The translations under genes were made by a program, and so were the position numbers. This document shows, piece after piece, positions 1 to 11,780 of a stretch of DNA of 64,000 bases. The stretch comes from Scleroderma bovista (lineage: Eukaryota > Basidiomycota > Agaricomycetes > Boletales > Sclerodermataceae): NCBI GenBank assembly GCA_037178675.1, contig JAYMGJ010000182.1:1-64000 (forward strand), in the 5' to 3' direction. Within the stretch, counting starts at the first letter, position 1; every line of letters begins with the position of its first letter. Under the pieces are notes generated by a model that had not been told where the DNA came from, ran no database searches, and saw nothing but the letters and a program-made list of their open reading frames with translations.

Positions 1-929
1 TACCATGCGTATTAATCAGGAAGAGCTCCTGGGCCCTTCCAACAGTCCAGACTGAAGCGGTTAGCTCAGCATAGTTCAACCAAGTTTTTCCGAGCAGATA
101 TACCTGCTGGAGGACCTGCCTCTGCACCACTCTTTCCAGCAAGTCCCTAGTGTAGGCATCGGGACAGTTGCTCTCTATCCTTAGCGACTCAAAGGCCGCG
201 AGGAACTCATCTACCCATTGATGAGGTCCTTGGCGCAACTTTAATAACTGGAACCTGGCCCAGTCGGCATTGTTGCCAGGTACGAAATAACCGGTTATCT
301 CAGCCTGTAACTCGTCCCAAGTCGGATACTGGACATTTGGGCCCATGTAGTACTCCAACTTGACCTGGGCCCAACGCCCAGCTTTAGGTCCCTCGAACCG
401 AGAGAGGACGGCCGCCATGATTTTGCTATTTTTTCTAAGGAGACTGGCCCTCTGGTTCATGAGAACCCACAGTTTCATCTTGCTCCACCATACCCTGAAC
501 GTCTGGGGGGAGCTGTCGTAGTTCCCAGGTTCAGCGACAATTTTTTAGCACCTCGTGCTTCGCCCTTGGCGGGGGCACCGAGACCCTGCTGCGCATCACA
601 AGTGCCTGGATACTGTTCTGCAAGTCAACCTGGCCCTGCGCGAGTTGAAGGAAAAGATTCTGGAGGGCATCTTGGTGTGGATCCATTTCTTAATACAGGT
701 GGTAACGGGAGTAGGGGGCTCCTCGGGGATGTGCGGGGTGGAGACGGGAAGCGCGAAACGTACAGCGGCACGCGAGCGGGAGGTTGGGTTCTGCTTTGAC
801 ATAGTAGCGGGGGTTGTCGAGGAAGAGGTCTGCAAGGGTGTCGACAACGAGATTGTAGTGATGGAAGGTGGTGTACATCTGCTCAGCCCTTTTGAAGTCT
901 GTTTCTCTGGCAGCTTCCTGAGCAGGCAT
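1..929 (-). pseudogene. Gypsy-like retrotransposon gag, partial and frameshifted
   Basis: The minus strand from about 540 down to 1 is one open frame. It reads like a Ty3/Gypsy-type gag (retrotransposon gag domain), with motifs such as FRVWWSKMKLWVLMN and WVDEFLAAFESLR, and it runs off the left edge. An in-frame TAA lies just upstream of the block, near 541. The N-terminal part continues in other frames: one ORF at 847-596 is Ser/Thr/Pro-rich and another at 929-690 begins MPAQEAARETDF. I infer at least two frameshifts. An LTR in the matching orientation lies upstream at 1494-1872, so this is the 5' end of a minus-strand element whose pol would lie outside the window. No zinc knuckle or protease is visible here. 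Confidence 0.7.
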
Positions 930-1493
930 AAGAGGAAGGGGGTATCGGGTATCGTAGGTGACCGTCAGGCAACCTGCCTGACTGAAGGAGTACTCATAGG
1001 GAGGTATGGTGACTAAGTAGCAGGGTAATGTAGGAGTAGCGATATATCAGGACTAGATCCCCACAGGTGTTCCAATGAACTAAGCGTAAGCTTCTGTTTG
1101 CCTGTCACACTCGCTGGGTCAGGGCAGTGGCACAGCTATGCAGAAACAAACGGCCACTGGCTGCAGATCATGGGTCTACCTCTCCACGGATGGAGGAACT
1201 ACTGGTAACTATGGCTCAATCTCCTTGTGGGTACGAACTGCGCTTGAACGGGAGCTGCCCTACAGACACCAGGCACGACCCTGGGCTGGTGTACCATATG
1301 TAAACGAGGATGTACAAGAAACTCCCAAACCCAAGTGGGCTACAGGGAATGGCACTAAAGGCTGGCCGTGTGCGAACGTGAAAGGTTTGAATCAAAGCTC
1401 CTTAACCCTGGAGTCCGGGTATAGTTTCCCTTTATAAGGCTGGGGAACAGCACGTGGTAGACAAAGTGGTGAATGGGTAGATTCAAGCTCTAG
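930..1493 (-). other. Leader between Gypsy LTR and gag
   Basis: This is about 560 nt between the LTR edge and the first gag-like ORF. It has no convincing coding frame. I could not identify a primer-binding site directly inside the LTR edge at 1493; the iMet half-tRNA motif used by the Copia elements is absent here. Confidence 0.4.
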
Positions 1494-1872
1494 TGAGACA
1501 ACCCTAAGGGCAAGACCCAAAGAACTACCACATGGAACTCTGAGGAAGTAGGACTGGAGATCTTAGAGCAAAGACCCAAAGAGAGCTCGAATGGAGAGCC
1601 TCTGGGTGCTGGATTGCAGCAGTATATATACTACACTACACGTGTCCTGTGCGAGGCTATCCATGAGGCTGTATGCTGTACGAGGCAGTGAACACAGCTG
1701 CCATCCTGTGGTAAGGCTATGCTAATGACATCAAGGGATACAGCATGTACAGCACGAGGTTGTAGTCTAGACAGACCTACAGATAAGATGCACTAGATAA
1801 GATACTACGGTATGATAAGATAAGATATCATCTAATCGCAGATTAGATAAGATAAAAAGTTAGACTGTTACA
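1494..1872 (-). repeat. Gypsy-type LTR (5' LTR of the element at 1-929)
   Basis: On the minus strand it begins TGTAACAGTCTAACTTTTTATC and ends GGTTGTCTCA. It contains a TATATATACT TATA-like motif and repeated TTATCT/AGATAA tracts. Related copies occur at 40656-41000 and 61684-62063, both with 5-bp target duplications, which fixes the ends as TG..CA. Orientation is set by the gag-like ORF downstream on the minus strand. Confidence 0.8.
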
Positions 1873-1989
1873 TGTAGATCCCCTTCCCCCCTCCTCAGCA
1901 CATCCTCTCTGGACACCGTGGAGGTAAACCACCACTTGCACATTTTTGTAGTCCTTTGTTGGTGTTGTGTTTGGGTTATTACTCCGACC

Positions 1990-2250
1990 CAAATCCACAC
2001 TTTGACTTACACCAGGTTGTGTCGATAGGCTGACTGTTGAGGGACACACCCACTCCATGCATACAGCCCAGCATGTAACTGGGGCCACTGAAAGAAATCA
2101 ATTACACCGAAACGACCATCACACAAGGGGTCAATGTGGTTGTCGTGGAAGACATGAGGCTCAGGAATCAAGTTGCTGTTGGGTGACGTGATGACAAAGT
2201 CTTTATATGTTGCGAGAACCCACGCATTGAAAGGACCAAAGTGACCTAGC
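1990..2250 (-). pseudogene. Unrecognised coding exon (gene fragment)
   Basis: The minus strand holds about 85 uninterrupted codons with plausible composition, including FNAWVLATYKDFVITS and HAGLYAWSGCVPQQSAYR. It ends at a splice-donor-like GTGTAAGTC. A second stretch just upstream (about 2290-2400) is followed by GTATGT, consistent with an intron. I do not recognise the family. It lies directly outside the Gypsy LTR and may be a host gene cut by that insertion. Confidence 0.35.
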
Positions 2251-2562
2251 TTGCATACTGATATTTAGTAACAAGGTGGAATAAAAAGAATACATACCAT
2301 CCCTGACCCAAGTATGGACAGTAAAGTCTCCAGCAATACATTCCACCATGGTTTGTCTGATCCCAAAATTTAGTACTGAGATTGCGGAATAATAAGAGTG
2401 AGCAGGTTACTACACACTGAAGTATGTACATACTGCATATCCAATAAATCCAATGGGGTAGAAATATAAATCCCTGGTGGGGGAAAGAGTTACATCAGTG
2501 AGATATAAGTAAGATGAACACATACCAACCACCAGCCACTGACCAATAGATACCTGCCCTCC

Positions 2563-2830
2563 TTATACCCAACCATTGAAATCCACTGTGCCACAGAAGC
2601 CCCAGTACCGATCTTCAACACCCCAGGTTGTGCTAAGAAGGACCTCCAAATGGAGTCCTGTCTGCATGCCCAACACAGTGAAGGCATGCCATGGGTTCTC
2701 TGAAGAGGTACCAAACCTCTCAGAGTGTCTGTGGGGCACCAAACCCTGAACCCCAGTGGTGGAGGAATGCTCCAAATGTTCCTCTCCATGGTGTGGTAGC
2801 TGTAATTGACTTATAATAATACACATACCT
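2563..2830 (-). repeat. Degenerate dispersed repeat R1, copy 1
   Basis: Reverse-complemented, this segment matches pieces at 3085-3190, 4029-4200 and 4440-4680. Shared words include GGTTTGGTGCC and GGTGTTGAAG. An ORF of 116 codons overlaps it but is not conserved between copies. I treat it as a non-coding repeat. Confidence 0.5.
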
Positions 2831-2861
2831 GAAAACGTTGAAAAAAATGTAAAGAGAATAA

Positions 2862-2881
2862 AAGAGAGAGAGAGAGAGAGA
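2862..2881. repeat. (AG)n microsatellite
   Basis: About ten AG dinucleotides in an A/G-rich stretch. Confidence 0.9.
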
Positions 2882-3084
2882 TGGTAAATGAAGTGAAGAT
2901 ACAAGACGCGCACATTGGGTAAATATCAACCATGTGACTTCGCTGCATCGATGTGGAATGTGCTTATGTCACAATGTGGGGTGAAAGAACAAATGTTGGA
3001 CATGTCACATGACATTTTCAGTTCACACTGTCTAAGTGTCACAATCTGCAACTGTACTACCACAGCAACCACTTCCCACTACCG

Positions 3085-3190
3085 CTGATTTACAGCCCTT
3101 TGCCAGAGGAATGTTTGGTGCGTTCCTCTACTGAGGCTTCAGGGGTTTGGTGCCCCATTGTCAGAACTGTTTCCTCCAATGAACTCCGAC
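3085..3190 (+). repeat. Repeat R1, copy 2 (5' part)
   Basis: Shares CCCTTTGCCAGAGGAA and the following approximately 60 nt with the copy beginning near 4440. The downstream half is missing or separated by the sequence that includes the 174-bp unit. Confidence 0.5.
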
Positions 3191-3224
3191 GTGAGTGGAG
3201 GTAAGTATGAAGGGATGTCGACAT

Positions 3225-3398
3225 GTTGAGTGGTGTAATCTCAGCACCTCACTTCACTAGTTCTTAAGCTAGTACTTGGGTCAAAACCCCCCAAGTAGGC
3301 CATGTACCCTTGATCATATAGCTCAGTGGTTAGAGCACCTGGTATAGACCTAGGAGGTCTAGGGTTCAATTCCCTGTCTGGTCACATTACTTTTAACA
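3225..3398 (+). repeat. 174-bp tRNA-like unit, solo copy
   Basis: This is nearly identical in sequence and length to the units at 53757-53930 and 55800-55973 (inverted). The 3' half has a tRNA-like fold. It contains an A box TAGCTCAGTGG and a B box GGTTCAATTCC, with acceptor, D, anticodon and T stems that can be drawn around 3315-3386. The anticodon loop lacks U33 and one acceptor pair is broken, so a working tRNA is unlikely. The 5' half has two short hairpins. No target duplication is evident. It could be a tRNA-derived SINE or a transposon terminal repeat. Confidence 0.8.
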
Positions 3399-4028
3399 CA
3401 ACGACAGGCGGAGGAGATGCGGAAGTGTTGAGGACTTGGCTTCAGTATATGTGCTGCGCCCTTGTGATACCTGTGTCCTCGTATTTCAGAGGACTAAGGG
3501 ACAGAGAGACTGAGGTCCGACGAAGGTCGGGGTTGCCAGAAGTCAGAGGAGACAGAGGAGGACAGAGGTGAGTTCATGGGAGGTATTCAAGCTGATATTC
3601 GAACTGAGGGACAATCCCCTCAGCATGCAGAGTACTTATACTTTACATTGGGAATGTACAGTAACCGAGAAGCAGAGAGAAACATAGCAGAGACATAGGT
3701 AAGAGTCTGCAGATGACAAACAAATGAGTAACATACATGGAACAGAGATCAGTGATAAGTGTAATGGATCAAAAGGTTAACGGATCACAGCTATGAGTAA
3801 TCAGATCTAATCTAAAACAGGAACAAAGGAAACAGGAACAGAGACGGAATGGAAGCATACAATAACCAGAGGTGTAGATGCGGAACTATTTACTAAAAGG
3901 AGACGTAGCATCAATTGTTGGAGTGGAGATGGATACATAGCATCGGAGGTGTGCGATTACGATTGGACTTGAGTCTACAGTAGACTAGAGGCCTTGCGGA
4001 GTCACGAGGCATCACACAGTCATGACAC
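3399..4028. other. No gene seen
   Basis: A purine-rich, AT-leaning stretch. I found no convincing ORF, RNA gene or repeat apart from its position between parts of repeat R1. Confidence 0.4.
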
Positions 4029-4200
4029 CCATGACAACTCAAGAAGGTTTGGTGCCTTCGAGAGAAGCCTTGGTATGGGTTTGAGTGTCGGCTGCACAGA
4101 CGAGAACTTCACCTAGTGGAGGCCATGCATTTGCTAGTGCAACTCGGGGTGTTGAAGGTTGATGCTCATCCTTTGGCCTCTCCAAAGAGTCAAGACTTGG
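4029..4200 (+). repeat. Repeat R1, copy 3
   Basis: A direct repeat of 4508-4680, about 170 bp with scattered transitions. Both begin CATGACARCTCAAGAAGG and include GGCCATGCATTTGCTAGTGC. Confidence 0.8.
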
Positions 4201-4439
4201 GCTATGTCATGCATGTGTTTATATTGGTGCGTTATACTACTCTCGTGACCGATTGTTTGTTGATTATCTTGCTTCTGACGCACATCCACTGTCACTGTCC
4301 GTGCAGCCCATCAGTCTCAATGGTAAGTTTAGCTCTTGTATGTTACATACACTTGGGCAATCACTAATCACTCTCTCCCTTGCACTAGTGGCAACAGTCA
4401 TCCGCGGCTGTAATGCCACCCACCTCTTACCACTGCTGA

Positions 4440-4680
4440 TCTCACAGCCCTTTGCCAGAGGAACGTTTGGCACATTTCTCTACCAAGGTGTCAGGTGCTT
4501 GGGGCCCCATGACAGCTCAAGAAGGTTTGGTGCCTTTGAGAGAAGCCTTGGTATGGGTTTGAGTGTTGGCTGTGCAGACAAGAACTCCACCTAGTGGAGG
4601 CCATGCATTTGCTAGTGCAACTCAGGGCATTGAAGATCGATGCTTACCCTTGGCCTCTCCAAAGACTCAGCATCAAGGAC
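4440..4680 (+). repeat. Repeat R1, copy 4 (most complete)
   Basis: Joins the 5' block (CCCTTTGCCAGAGGAA) and the 3' block shared with 4029-4200 in one piece, so it shows the order of the unit. No conserved ORF is seen. Confidence 0.7.
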
Positions 4681-5859
4681 GTTTCTTTGTCTTTTTTTGT
4701 GCCTTGCAAGCTTGTGGCAATGCATCTCTGCATTGATTGGTGAGTCCCTTCTACTCTGCCAAATGTTTCCATGTTCCTACTGTTTCATTACTAATGGATC
4801 TATGATTCTAGTCTCGAATGTTCCATTCTGAATCGCTCATACCTGTTGGCCCTGCTCAACTTATTTGCACTATCCCGCTAACTGGAGATCCATCCATTTT
4901 ATTATTTTTCACCATTTTACTAACTCCCTCTCTGTCTGACCCAATCGCACACCAATTGGTACATCACCTTCATTCTTGGCCCTCATTTCATTCTAACCAT
5001 GTTGTTATTCCGTGTCAGCCCTGCCCAATATACACATCATGTAGCATTATCTACATTTTATTATTATTTTTATTATGAAGTTAACCTCGATTCTACGACA
5101 CTTCAGAACATTCTGCCATGACTTTTATGTCTCAAGCAAGGATCAGTGCTGTCATATCCATACTTTTCCCAGTCACAACTCCAGTCTAACCCTGGCCTGC
5201 CTGACCTCTCCTTAGGCATAGATTTGCAGCAACTCCGGATCTAGTCCGGCCATCTCCAGCCCCATAGCTGCACTCCAGCTCAACTCCAGTCACTACATCC
5301 ATCTCCACCTCAGGACTAACCCCTGTCTTCCTACAGACAGATCCATGGTCTAACTCCTCCATGTCGGACCTGTACCTACCATTAGTTGCTACTCCAGTTT
5401 TAGTCCGGCCACTCCCTTTGTCTGGTCTGCGATCTAGCCCAACTCCAGCTGGTACGTCCAGCTCTGGCTCAGGTCTGCTCCTGTTCCGCTCTGCTTCCCC
5501 TGATAGGTCCACCAATGGCCTTGGACATTTCCATGTCCAACTCCGGACCTTCCTCTGGCTACTCTGCCCTTCCTCCACCTGTGCACTCCCTCCGCTCTTG
5601 CACTTCCTCTGGTCTCACTTCCTCTGGTCCTGGACATTGCTCCAGACTTAACATTAGTTAAATCCACCTCCAACCCTTACTTGTCCTCTTCCAACCTAGT
5701 TCCCTTTACCTACTTGTCCCTGCATCTGCTCCGTCGTCCCTGTAATCCTAGTTCCCCGTTTCTGCTTCCGCTCTTTATTTTCCTGTCCCTGCTTTATTTT
5801 CTTGTACCTGGTTTATTTTCCTGTCTGCTTCTGCTCCATCCCTTGTCCCAACTAAGGTG
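4681..5859. other. Pyrimidine-rich spacer, target region of Copia A
   Basis: C/T-rich sequence with many CTCCAG/CTCCGG words and low-complexity ORFs on both strands, none convincing. The same texture resumes at 14732 after element A. Joining 5864 to 14732 restores one continuous spacer around the TTTAC target site. Confidence 0.5.
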
Positions 5860-5864
5860 TTTAC

Positions 5865-6449
5865 TAACGGGAGGCAATGTCCACAACAGGAGATCATGGA
5901 CACTACGCAGCGGGCTCTACACAAATGATATGAAGTCTTTAACTCACTTGGGTAGACGGTTCTAACTTGGAGTAATAACCGAAGGTGGTTTGAGAGTTTG
6001 TTGATAACAACAGAGGATAAAACAGGTGGGTAAAATCCTACTTTGCTACAATGAAGCATGAGGGTATTTATACGTCTGAGCTGCGCACAGACCATGTAAA
6101 AGTAGAGTGACCATAAGAGTCCATAAACGGACAGGTAGATAAGTACCTTCCTAACATAGTATCCTGTGGAAACTCGTAGAAACTCGTAGAACACCACAGT
6201 GAGTCATAGGTAAGATAAGAGATAAGAAACGGTCTAGATTGACCTCATAGGAACGTTCTAGAAGGAATGTTATCTCTACTTATCTTGATGATGTCATAGA
6301 TAAGAGATATGACTCCGGTTAGTCGGTACTTTGATAACCGGTCATGTGACAGAAGTATCACATGGAAGTTGGCGAGTCCAGACACATCACGTGTCAAGGC
6401 TCTAGGAAAGTCACGTGCTATTGATGACTAAGCACTTACTTTCTCAACA
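5865..6449 (-). repeat. 3' LTR of Copia A
   Basis: 585 bp, reading TGTTGAGAAAG..CTCCCGTTA on the minus strand. It matches 14227-14726 but retains an extra 85 bp between two AGATAAGAGATA repeats. The pol stop codon lies 14 nt inside it. Confidence 0.95.
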
Positions 6450-9400
6450 CTCCCCCAGACTTGAGATGTGTCAAGTCGGTAACAAGAAAACTCTTAAAAC
6501 CCTGGAACTTGACTTTGCCAAGGGCTTTAGTAAAGACATCTGCTAACTGTTTATCAGTAGAGATATGTCTTAATAGAATGACCTTTCTTTCTTGAACGCA
6601 TTCGCGAATAAAATGATGACGAATATCGATATGTTTCGTTCGTCTCTCCTGAGCAGGATTTTGTGCTAGGAAGATGGAACCCATATTGTCTTCGTATAGT
6701 ACGACGGGTGGAATGTCAAAAGACAATTCCTCAAGTAAAGACTTGATCCAACATATCTGTTTCGCAGCGTCAGAAAGAGCCATATACTCAGCTTCGGTTG
6801 CTGAAGTGGCAACGGTCTTCTGTTTCCGGCTAACCCAGGAAACTGGAGAGGTATTAAACAACACGGTAAAACCAGTACAGGATTTCCGGTCATTTCTGTC
6901 AGAAGCCCAATCGGCATCGACATAACCTTCCACTCGCAACGAGGAATCCCTTTTAAACTCAATGCCACATTCTCTATTCGCTCGAAGATAGCGAAAGATA
7001 TACTTGGCATGATTAAGATGATCCTCTGTTGGACTCGCAGAGAACTGAGACATCTTGATGACAGCAAACGCAATGTCAGGTCTCGTTCCGAGCATAAGAT
7101 AGAGAAGAGATCCTATAACAGACTGATACTGTGAGCGTAACTTGGGAGTAGACTCCCCCATACTCGCTACTGGATCATACTTCTCTGGAAGTGGGGTATT
7201 TGCAGGATTACAATCTTGCATATCGAAGCGTTTGAGAATCTTGTCCAGGTACTCTTCCTGATCAACGATTAAAGAACCTGTCGATGGGTTTCGCTGGATT
7301 TTCATCCCAAGATACTCCTTTGCAGCCCCAAGGTCGCGGCATTCCCAGACCTTCATGAACTTCTCTTTCATCATCCCAAGGTATTTCTGGTCAGAGCCAG
7401 CAAAGAGAACATCATCAACGTAGATGATCAGGATGAGAAGAACTTTGACCTTTTTGTTCCCAGTTACTTCATGGTGAACATAAATCCCTGCATCAGAAAC
7501 GACGCGGGTGAAGCCTAGTCGTTGAAGGGACTTGTGAAGCTTGATATTCCACGCTAAAGCAGCTTGCTTCAAACCATAAAGAGCTTTCAAGAGACGGTAA
7601 ACTTTCTTCTCATCTCTTCCCTTCTTGACAAAACCTTCTGGCTGTTCCATATAGATTTCCTCTTCGAGGTTACCGTATAGGAAGGCAGTTTTTACGTCCA
7701 AAGCTTGAAGACTCCAAGCATTCTGCGCAGCCAGGGCAAGAATAATTCGAACGGACTCGAATCTTGCAATGGGTGAGAATACATCTTCGTAATCCACTCC
7801 GTATTCCTGTGAAAAACCTTTTGCCACTAGACATGCTCATTTGCGACCGTCAGATTTTACGGCAAATACCCAGCGACACTTAACTGGTTTACGATTCGGA
7901 GGAAGATTGGTTAGCGACCAGACTTGGCGCTTCCAAAGTGCGTCAATTTCATCTTGACAAGCACTATCCCAAGCCTTCTTTTCGTCGGCTGGTAGTCTCA
8001 AAATATCCCTATACTGTACTGGAATCCGTGGAGTAAGTGGTTCAGCTTTTGCCATCAGAAAGTTCAAGAAATCTGAACCAAACTCATGATGTAAGCGATG
8101 TAAATCCACAAGGTCATGACTCTCTCCTTGAGTCCCAAATCCTAAGGTCATTGGATCCTCCTGCACTTTATTACTCTCTGCTTCGGCAAGTTTCTCAGCC
8201 TCTACAGGATGTGCATTCTCACCATAGACGTTATCAGGTCTAGTCGGTACGACTCTCATTCAACCAGATCGTCTAGGGACGGATGGATCAGGATATGGTT
8301 TAAACCTTTCTCTCTCCATAGTAGGTTTAGGGGTAGAAACAGTGCCCCTTACCGCTGGTGGAATTCTAGTAGGATGAGCAATATTTCCAGAAGGTATAAC
8401 TGGTGGCTCATCATTATCCTGCACACTAGATTGTGGCGGATCGTATGTGGACGAGTAGGGAATATTTGATTCATTACTAGTGACTGGTGGAGCGACCACC
8501 ACTTCACTTTCATGATCCTCTTCATCGTGGTTTTCACGGCTAACTTCATTTTGACGTGGTGCTTCAATCCTTTTTACACATTGAGGAAAGATTGTTTCAT
8601 CAAATATCGCATTCGCGGATATGACGATTCTTCCTTCATCTAGGAACCTATACGCCTTCGAGCCAGATTCGTAACCTAGAAATATCATAGGACGAGATTT
8701 TGGTTCGAGTTTATTGCGTTGGTCCTTCTTGATGAATACATAAGCAAGGCAACCAAAGACACGGAAGTAAGAGACATCCGGTACTTTGCCTTTCCATAGC
8801 TCAACAGGGGTTTTCCAATGAGATCTGCGAAAGGGTTGGCGATTATAAACATGGACGGAAGTTTCCAGAGCATGTTGCCAGAGATTTGGTGGAAGGCAGG
8901 CAGAATGTCACATAGCCTCTTCCTTCTCAACCATCGTCCGATTAAATCGTTCTGCACAACCATTCTGCTGAGGAGTATCAGGCGAAGAAAACTGTTGCTC
9001 TATGCCCGATTGGCGCATGAAGGCAGAAAACTCATTTGTCCTAAATTCTCCCCCACAATCCGAATGCAATTTAAGAAGTCGGGTACCGAGTGAAGTCTCA
9101 GCCCAGGACCGATACTCCTTAAAGGCGCGGAAAGTGTCAGATTTCGCAGTAAGAGGATAGACACATGCGAAAGCAGAAATGTCATCAACGAACGTCGCAA
9201 CATAGCGACAACGATAATAGGACAGAATAGGAAACTCGCAGAGATCTGAATGGACAAGTTCCAGTGGTTTCGTAGCACGGGAATACGAGATAGCGAAAGG
9301 CTTCTCAGCCATCTTCCCAGCGACACATCCAGAACAAGGAGCTAGATCGGTAGGAACTGTGATAGATGGGAAGTTCCTAGTTGCACTATGCAAATGTTTA

Positions 9401-11040
9401 ACGGCATTTTTCGAAGGATGACCCATACGATGATGCCAAAGAAGATACTCATCTTTCTTCGAACTAATGACTTGTACCTTTTCATCTATGCACTGCAAAA
9501 GTACACAAACATAGTGAAGAGGCCCTATACTTGCTATCGGGTCCGACCGCAAATATAGGTCACCATTAGGTGCAAAAAGCCTTGTGCCAGAGGCAGTGGT
9601 GCTCAGGGAATAACCTTGACCCACGAGCTGCCCAGTAGAAATCAATCGACATGCAACAGACGGACAATACTCAACGTCAGCTAGTCGAATGATCTTGCCA
9701 TGGTGAAGCATTAGGACGGTCCTGAGACCGAGCTTCTCCACAAATGTATCTTTATCCGCAGTAGTCGAGAACTTCGAAACTCCATACGGCTTATAGGAAA
9801 TAAAATCCTCGAAATGAGGAGTACAATGTCGCGACGCTCCTGAATCCAAAAGGATCAGCGTACTTCCATCTTTTTGTTTCCGTCCACAATCCAGACAGAG
9901 AGTGGAGGTGCATGAAGAATGACAAAGAATACACTCAGCGTCTCGATTTGTCAGGAACGAGGATATTGGTATGTTTGGGCGGCGAGGTGGAAAAAGGTTC
10001 CGCTTTGCGATATCACTAGCCATTTGAATGGCTTCATTTGATTCGCTATGAGGTGCTTGACGAAAGCTGAAATGTGGATGTGAGGTATTACACAAATCAC
10101 AATCCACTTCTCCACTGTAAAAGTGAACTTCAGCAGGGAAACCAAGAAATGACCATCCAACGATGAGTGCTCGTGGAATTCGAAAATTCCGTACGATCTG
10201 TGTGTGACCTTCAAAGGTCCGATTTAAGAAGAACACATCAGAACTCATTGGATCAAGGCGAATATCGCCATGTTCATCCATATAAGGGAGTTGTCCACCA
10301 TGATTCCAAAAACGAACACATAGGTCGCTACCTGGACATAAAACGTCCTCGCGTCGCACTAGACGTACAAAGTCCTCATCCTCTATCTCTTCCCAACTAT
10401 TCCGAGAAACCTCAGTTTCTGGATGGGAGAATAGGAGAGGGACGTCAGGCTCTTGTGTTGGAATCCTAGGGACATGGATTAACGCACAGGTACGATCAAA
10501 ATCGTAGGTGACCTCTTGTTCAAAAGTTTCAATGATATCATCAAAACTTGAAGGTCCCATTGATTCATCAGCCCACATCGCCCTCACAGCTTCTTCAGAG
10601 AAAGGAGCCATGGGTCTCTCCGCATTATACTCATCCAACTGTGCATCGAGAATCTCGACAGTTGGAGAAGCGGGAATCTCGGCAATGCCCGAGGTGGCTG
10701 GTTGATCGACCATCATGGCCGTATAATCCTGAAACTCCTCATAATCAGGTTGGTCATAATATTGGAGGGACTCATCAAAAACAACGTGAGTTCCACCTCC
10801 TCCTCGGCCTTTCCCTTTTCCTCGTCCTCCTCTTTTTCCTCCATGACCACGAGTAGGAGTCCCGCGATGATTGTTACTCGATCCTCCAGCTGGAGGGGAT
10901 TGGACTTGAGGTTGGCAGCAAATCTGTTTGCCTCCTTGATTGTAAAATTCCCTGACGACCGACAGGACAGAACTCAGCCGGGAAATGATTCCAACGACAT
11001 CCTTGGAAGACACAGCGCGGGTACTGGTTGCGTTGTCCAT
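6436..11040 (-). pseudogene. pol: Copia A Pol polyprotein with three TGA stops
   Basis: One frame runs through about 1535 codons. It starts in a Gly/Arg-rich tail overlapping gag, then has two Cys/His clusters and the protease motif LLDSGASRH. The pre-integrase HHCC zinc site (WHHRMGH..CSGCVAGK) follows, then the integrase core with HSD, HSDCGGEF and the Glu in QQNGCAERFN. The reverse transcriptase has YVDDVLF and the RNase H has VDADWASD and TEAEYM. The frame is broken only by TGA at 8908-8910, 8260-8262 and 7837-7839. Each sits where Arg CGA fits family expectation. Pol overlaps gag (10874-11040) in another frame, so a frameshift is the likely expression route. Confidence 0.92.
6450..6456 (-). 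promoter_or_regulatory. Polypurine tract of Copia A
   Basis: On the minus strand GGGGGAG lies immediately before the 3' LTR, the expected place for plus-strand priming. Confidence 0.75.
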
Positions 11041-11779
11041 CGTGAACAGGTTGCTTGCCTTTACCTCCTCGGTTACTTCCTTGAAAAGAAGGACGAATAG
11101 CAGGTTTCACATTTGTGAGACGCGTCACAAGAGTGGTGTCTGAATACTCAGCAGCAAGAGAGGTTCGCTCTGATAGTCGATCTTGTAGGGAGATAGTCGA
11201 CTTGCCACGACTTGCCTGCCTTCGCATATACTCGCGATGAATCTGGGCAGTGATTGCGGCAACTGTGAAACCGGCATCGTCGAGGGTAGAACAGAGTGTC
11301 GAAACTAAGTTCTCCCAATCGGAAGGTAAAGCCATAAGGATGGCTAAAGCGATAAGTCCGTCTGTGAGGGCATATCCCGCCGTAGAAAGGCGGGCAGCAC
11401 ACTGAATGAGGTTATTGGCCTCATGGATGGGATTAGCGTTGGGTTTCATGCGATGCTGAAACAAAGAACGCAGCTCAACGAGCGCTCCAACTCTCCCAGG
11501 AGTACCAAAAGTGGTTTTCAGTGCATTCAACGTCTCCCTGGCAGTAGCACCTACATGAGACTGATAGGTTGCTCCGAGGTGGAGACGTATCATGCCTCGC
11601 ATTTGACGATCGACTACGTCAAAAGCATCGCGGTCAGCTGCGGGGACAGTAGCTCTGTCAGTGGTCATGGGTCCATCACATTTCATCGCCATTGCAAATG
11701 CCTCCAACTTGTCATACCACTCCTTGTAATTTGTTCCATCGAAAATCGGGACATAGGTGGAGAGATCTTTGGTGGACAT
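10874..11779 (-). CDS. gag: Copia A Gag
   Basis: About 300 codons from the ATG at 11779 (MSTKDLSTYVPIFDGTNY). A longer in-frame start at 11815 exists, but the 11779 one matches the usual Copia gag beginning. The family-typical block 'FDGTNYKEWYDKLEAF' and a helical gag core are clear, then a basic Gly/Arg region. A Cys/His stretch RCVFQGCRWNHFPAEFC resembles a zinc knuckle but does not match CX2CX4HX4C. Gag would form the particle that packages the RNA. It ends within pol, which starts in another frame. Confidence 0.85.
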   Translation of the reverse strand: MSTKDLSTYVPIFDGTNYKEWYDKLEAFAMAMKCDGPMTTDRATVPAADRDAFDVVDRQMRGMIRLHLGATYQSHVGATARETLNALKTTFGTPGRVGALVELRSLFQHRMKPNANPIHEANNLIQCAARLSTAGYALTDGLIALAILMALPSDWENLVSTLCSTLDDAGFTVAAITAQIHREYMRRQASRGKSTISLQDRLSERTSLAAEYSDTTLVTRLTNVKPAIRPSFQGSNRGGKGKQPVHDGQRNQYPRCVFQGCRWNHFPAEFCPVGRQGILQSRRQTDLLPTSSPIPSSWRIE

Positions 11780-11780
11780 T

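Noticed and set aside
3315..3386. A functional tRNA gene
   Set aside because: A and B boxes are fine, but the anticodon loop lacks U33, one acceptor pair is broken, and the same sequence recurs as part of a 174-bp repeat.
4818..5965. ORFs of 86-140 codons in the pyrimidine-rich spacer
   Set aside because: They occur in several frames on both strands and follow composition. No domain or splice logic.
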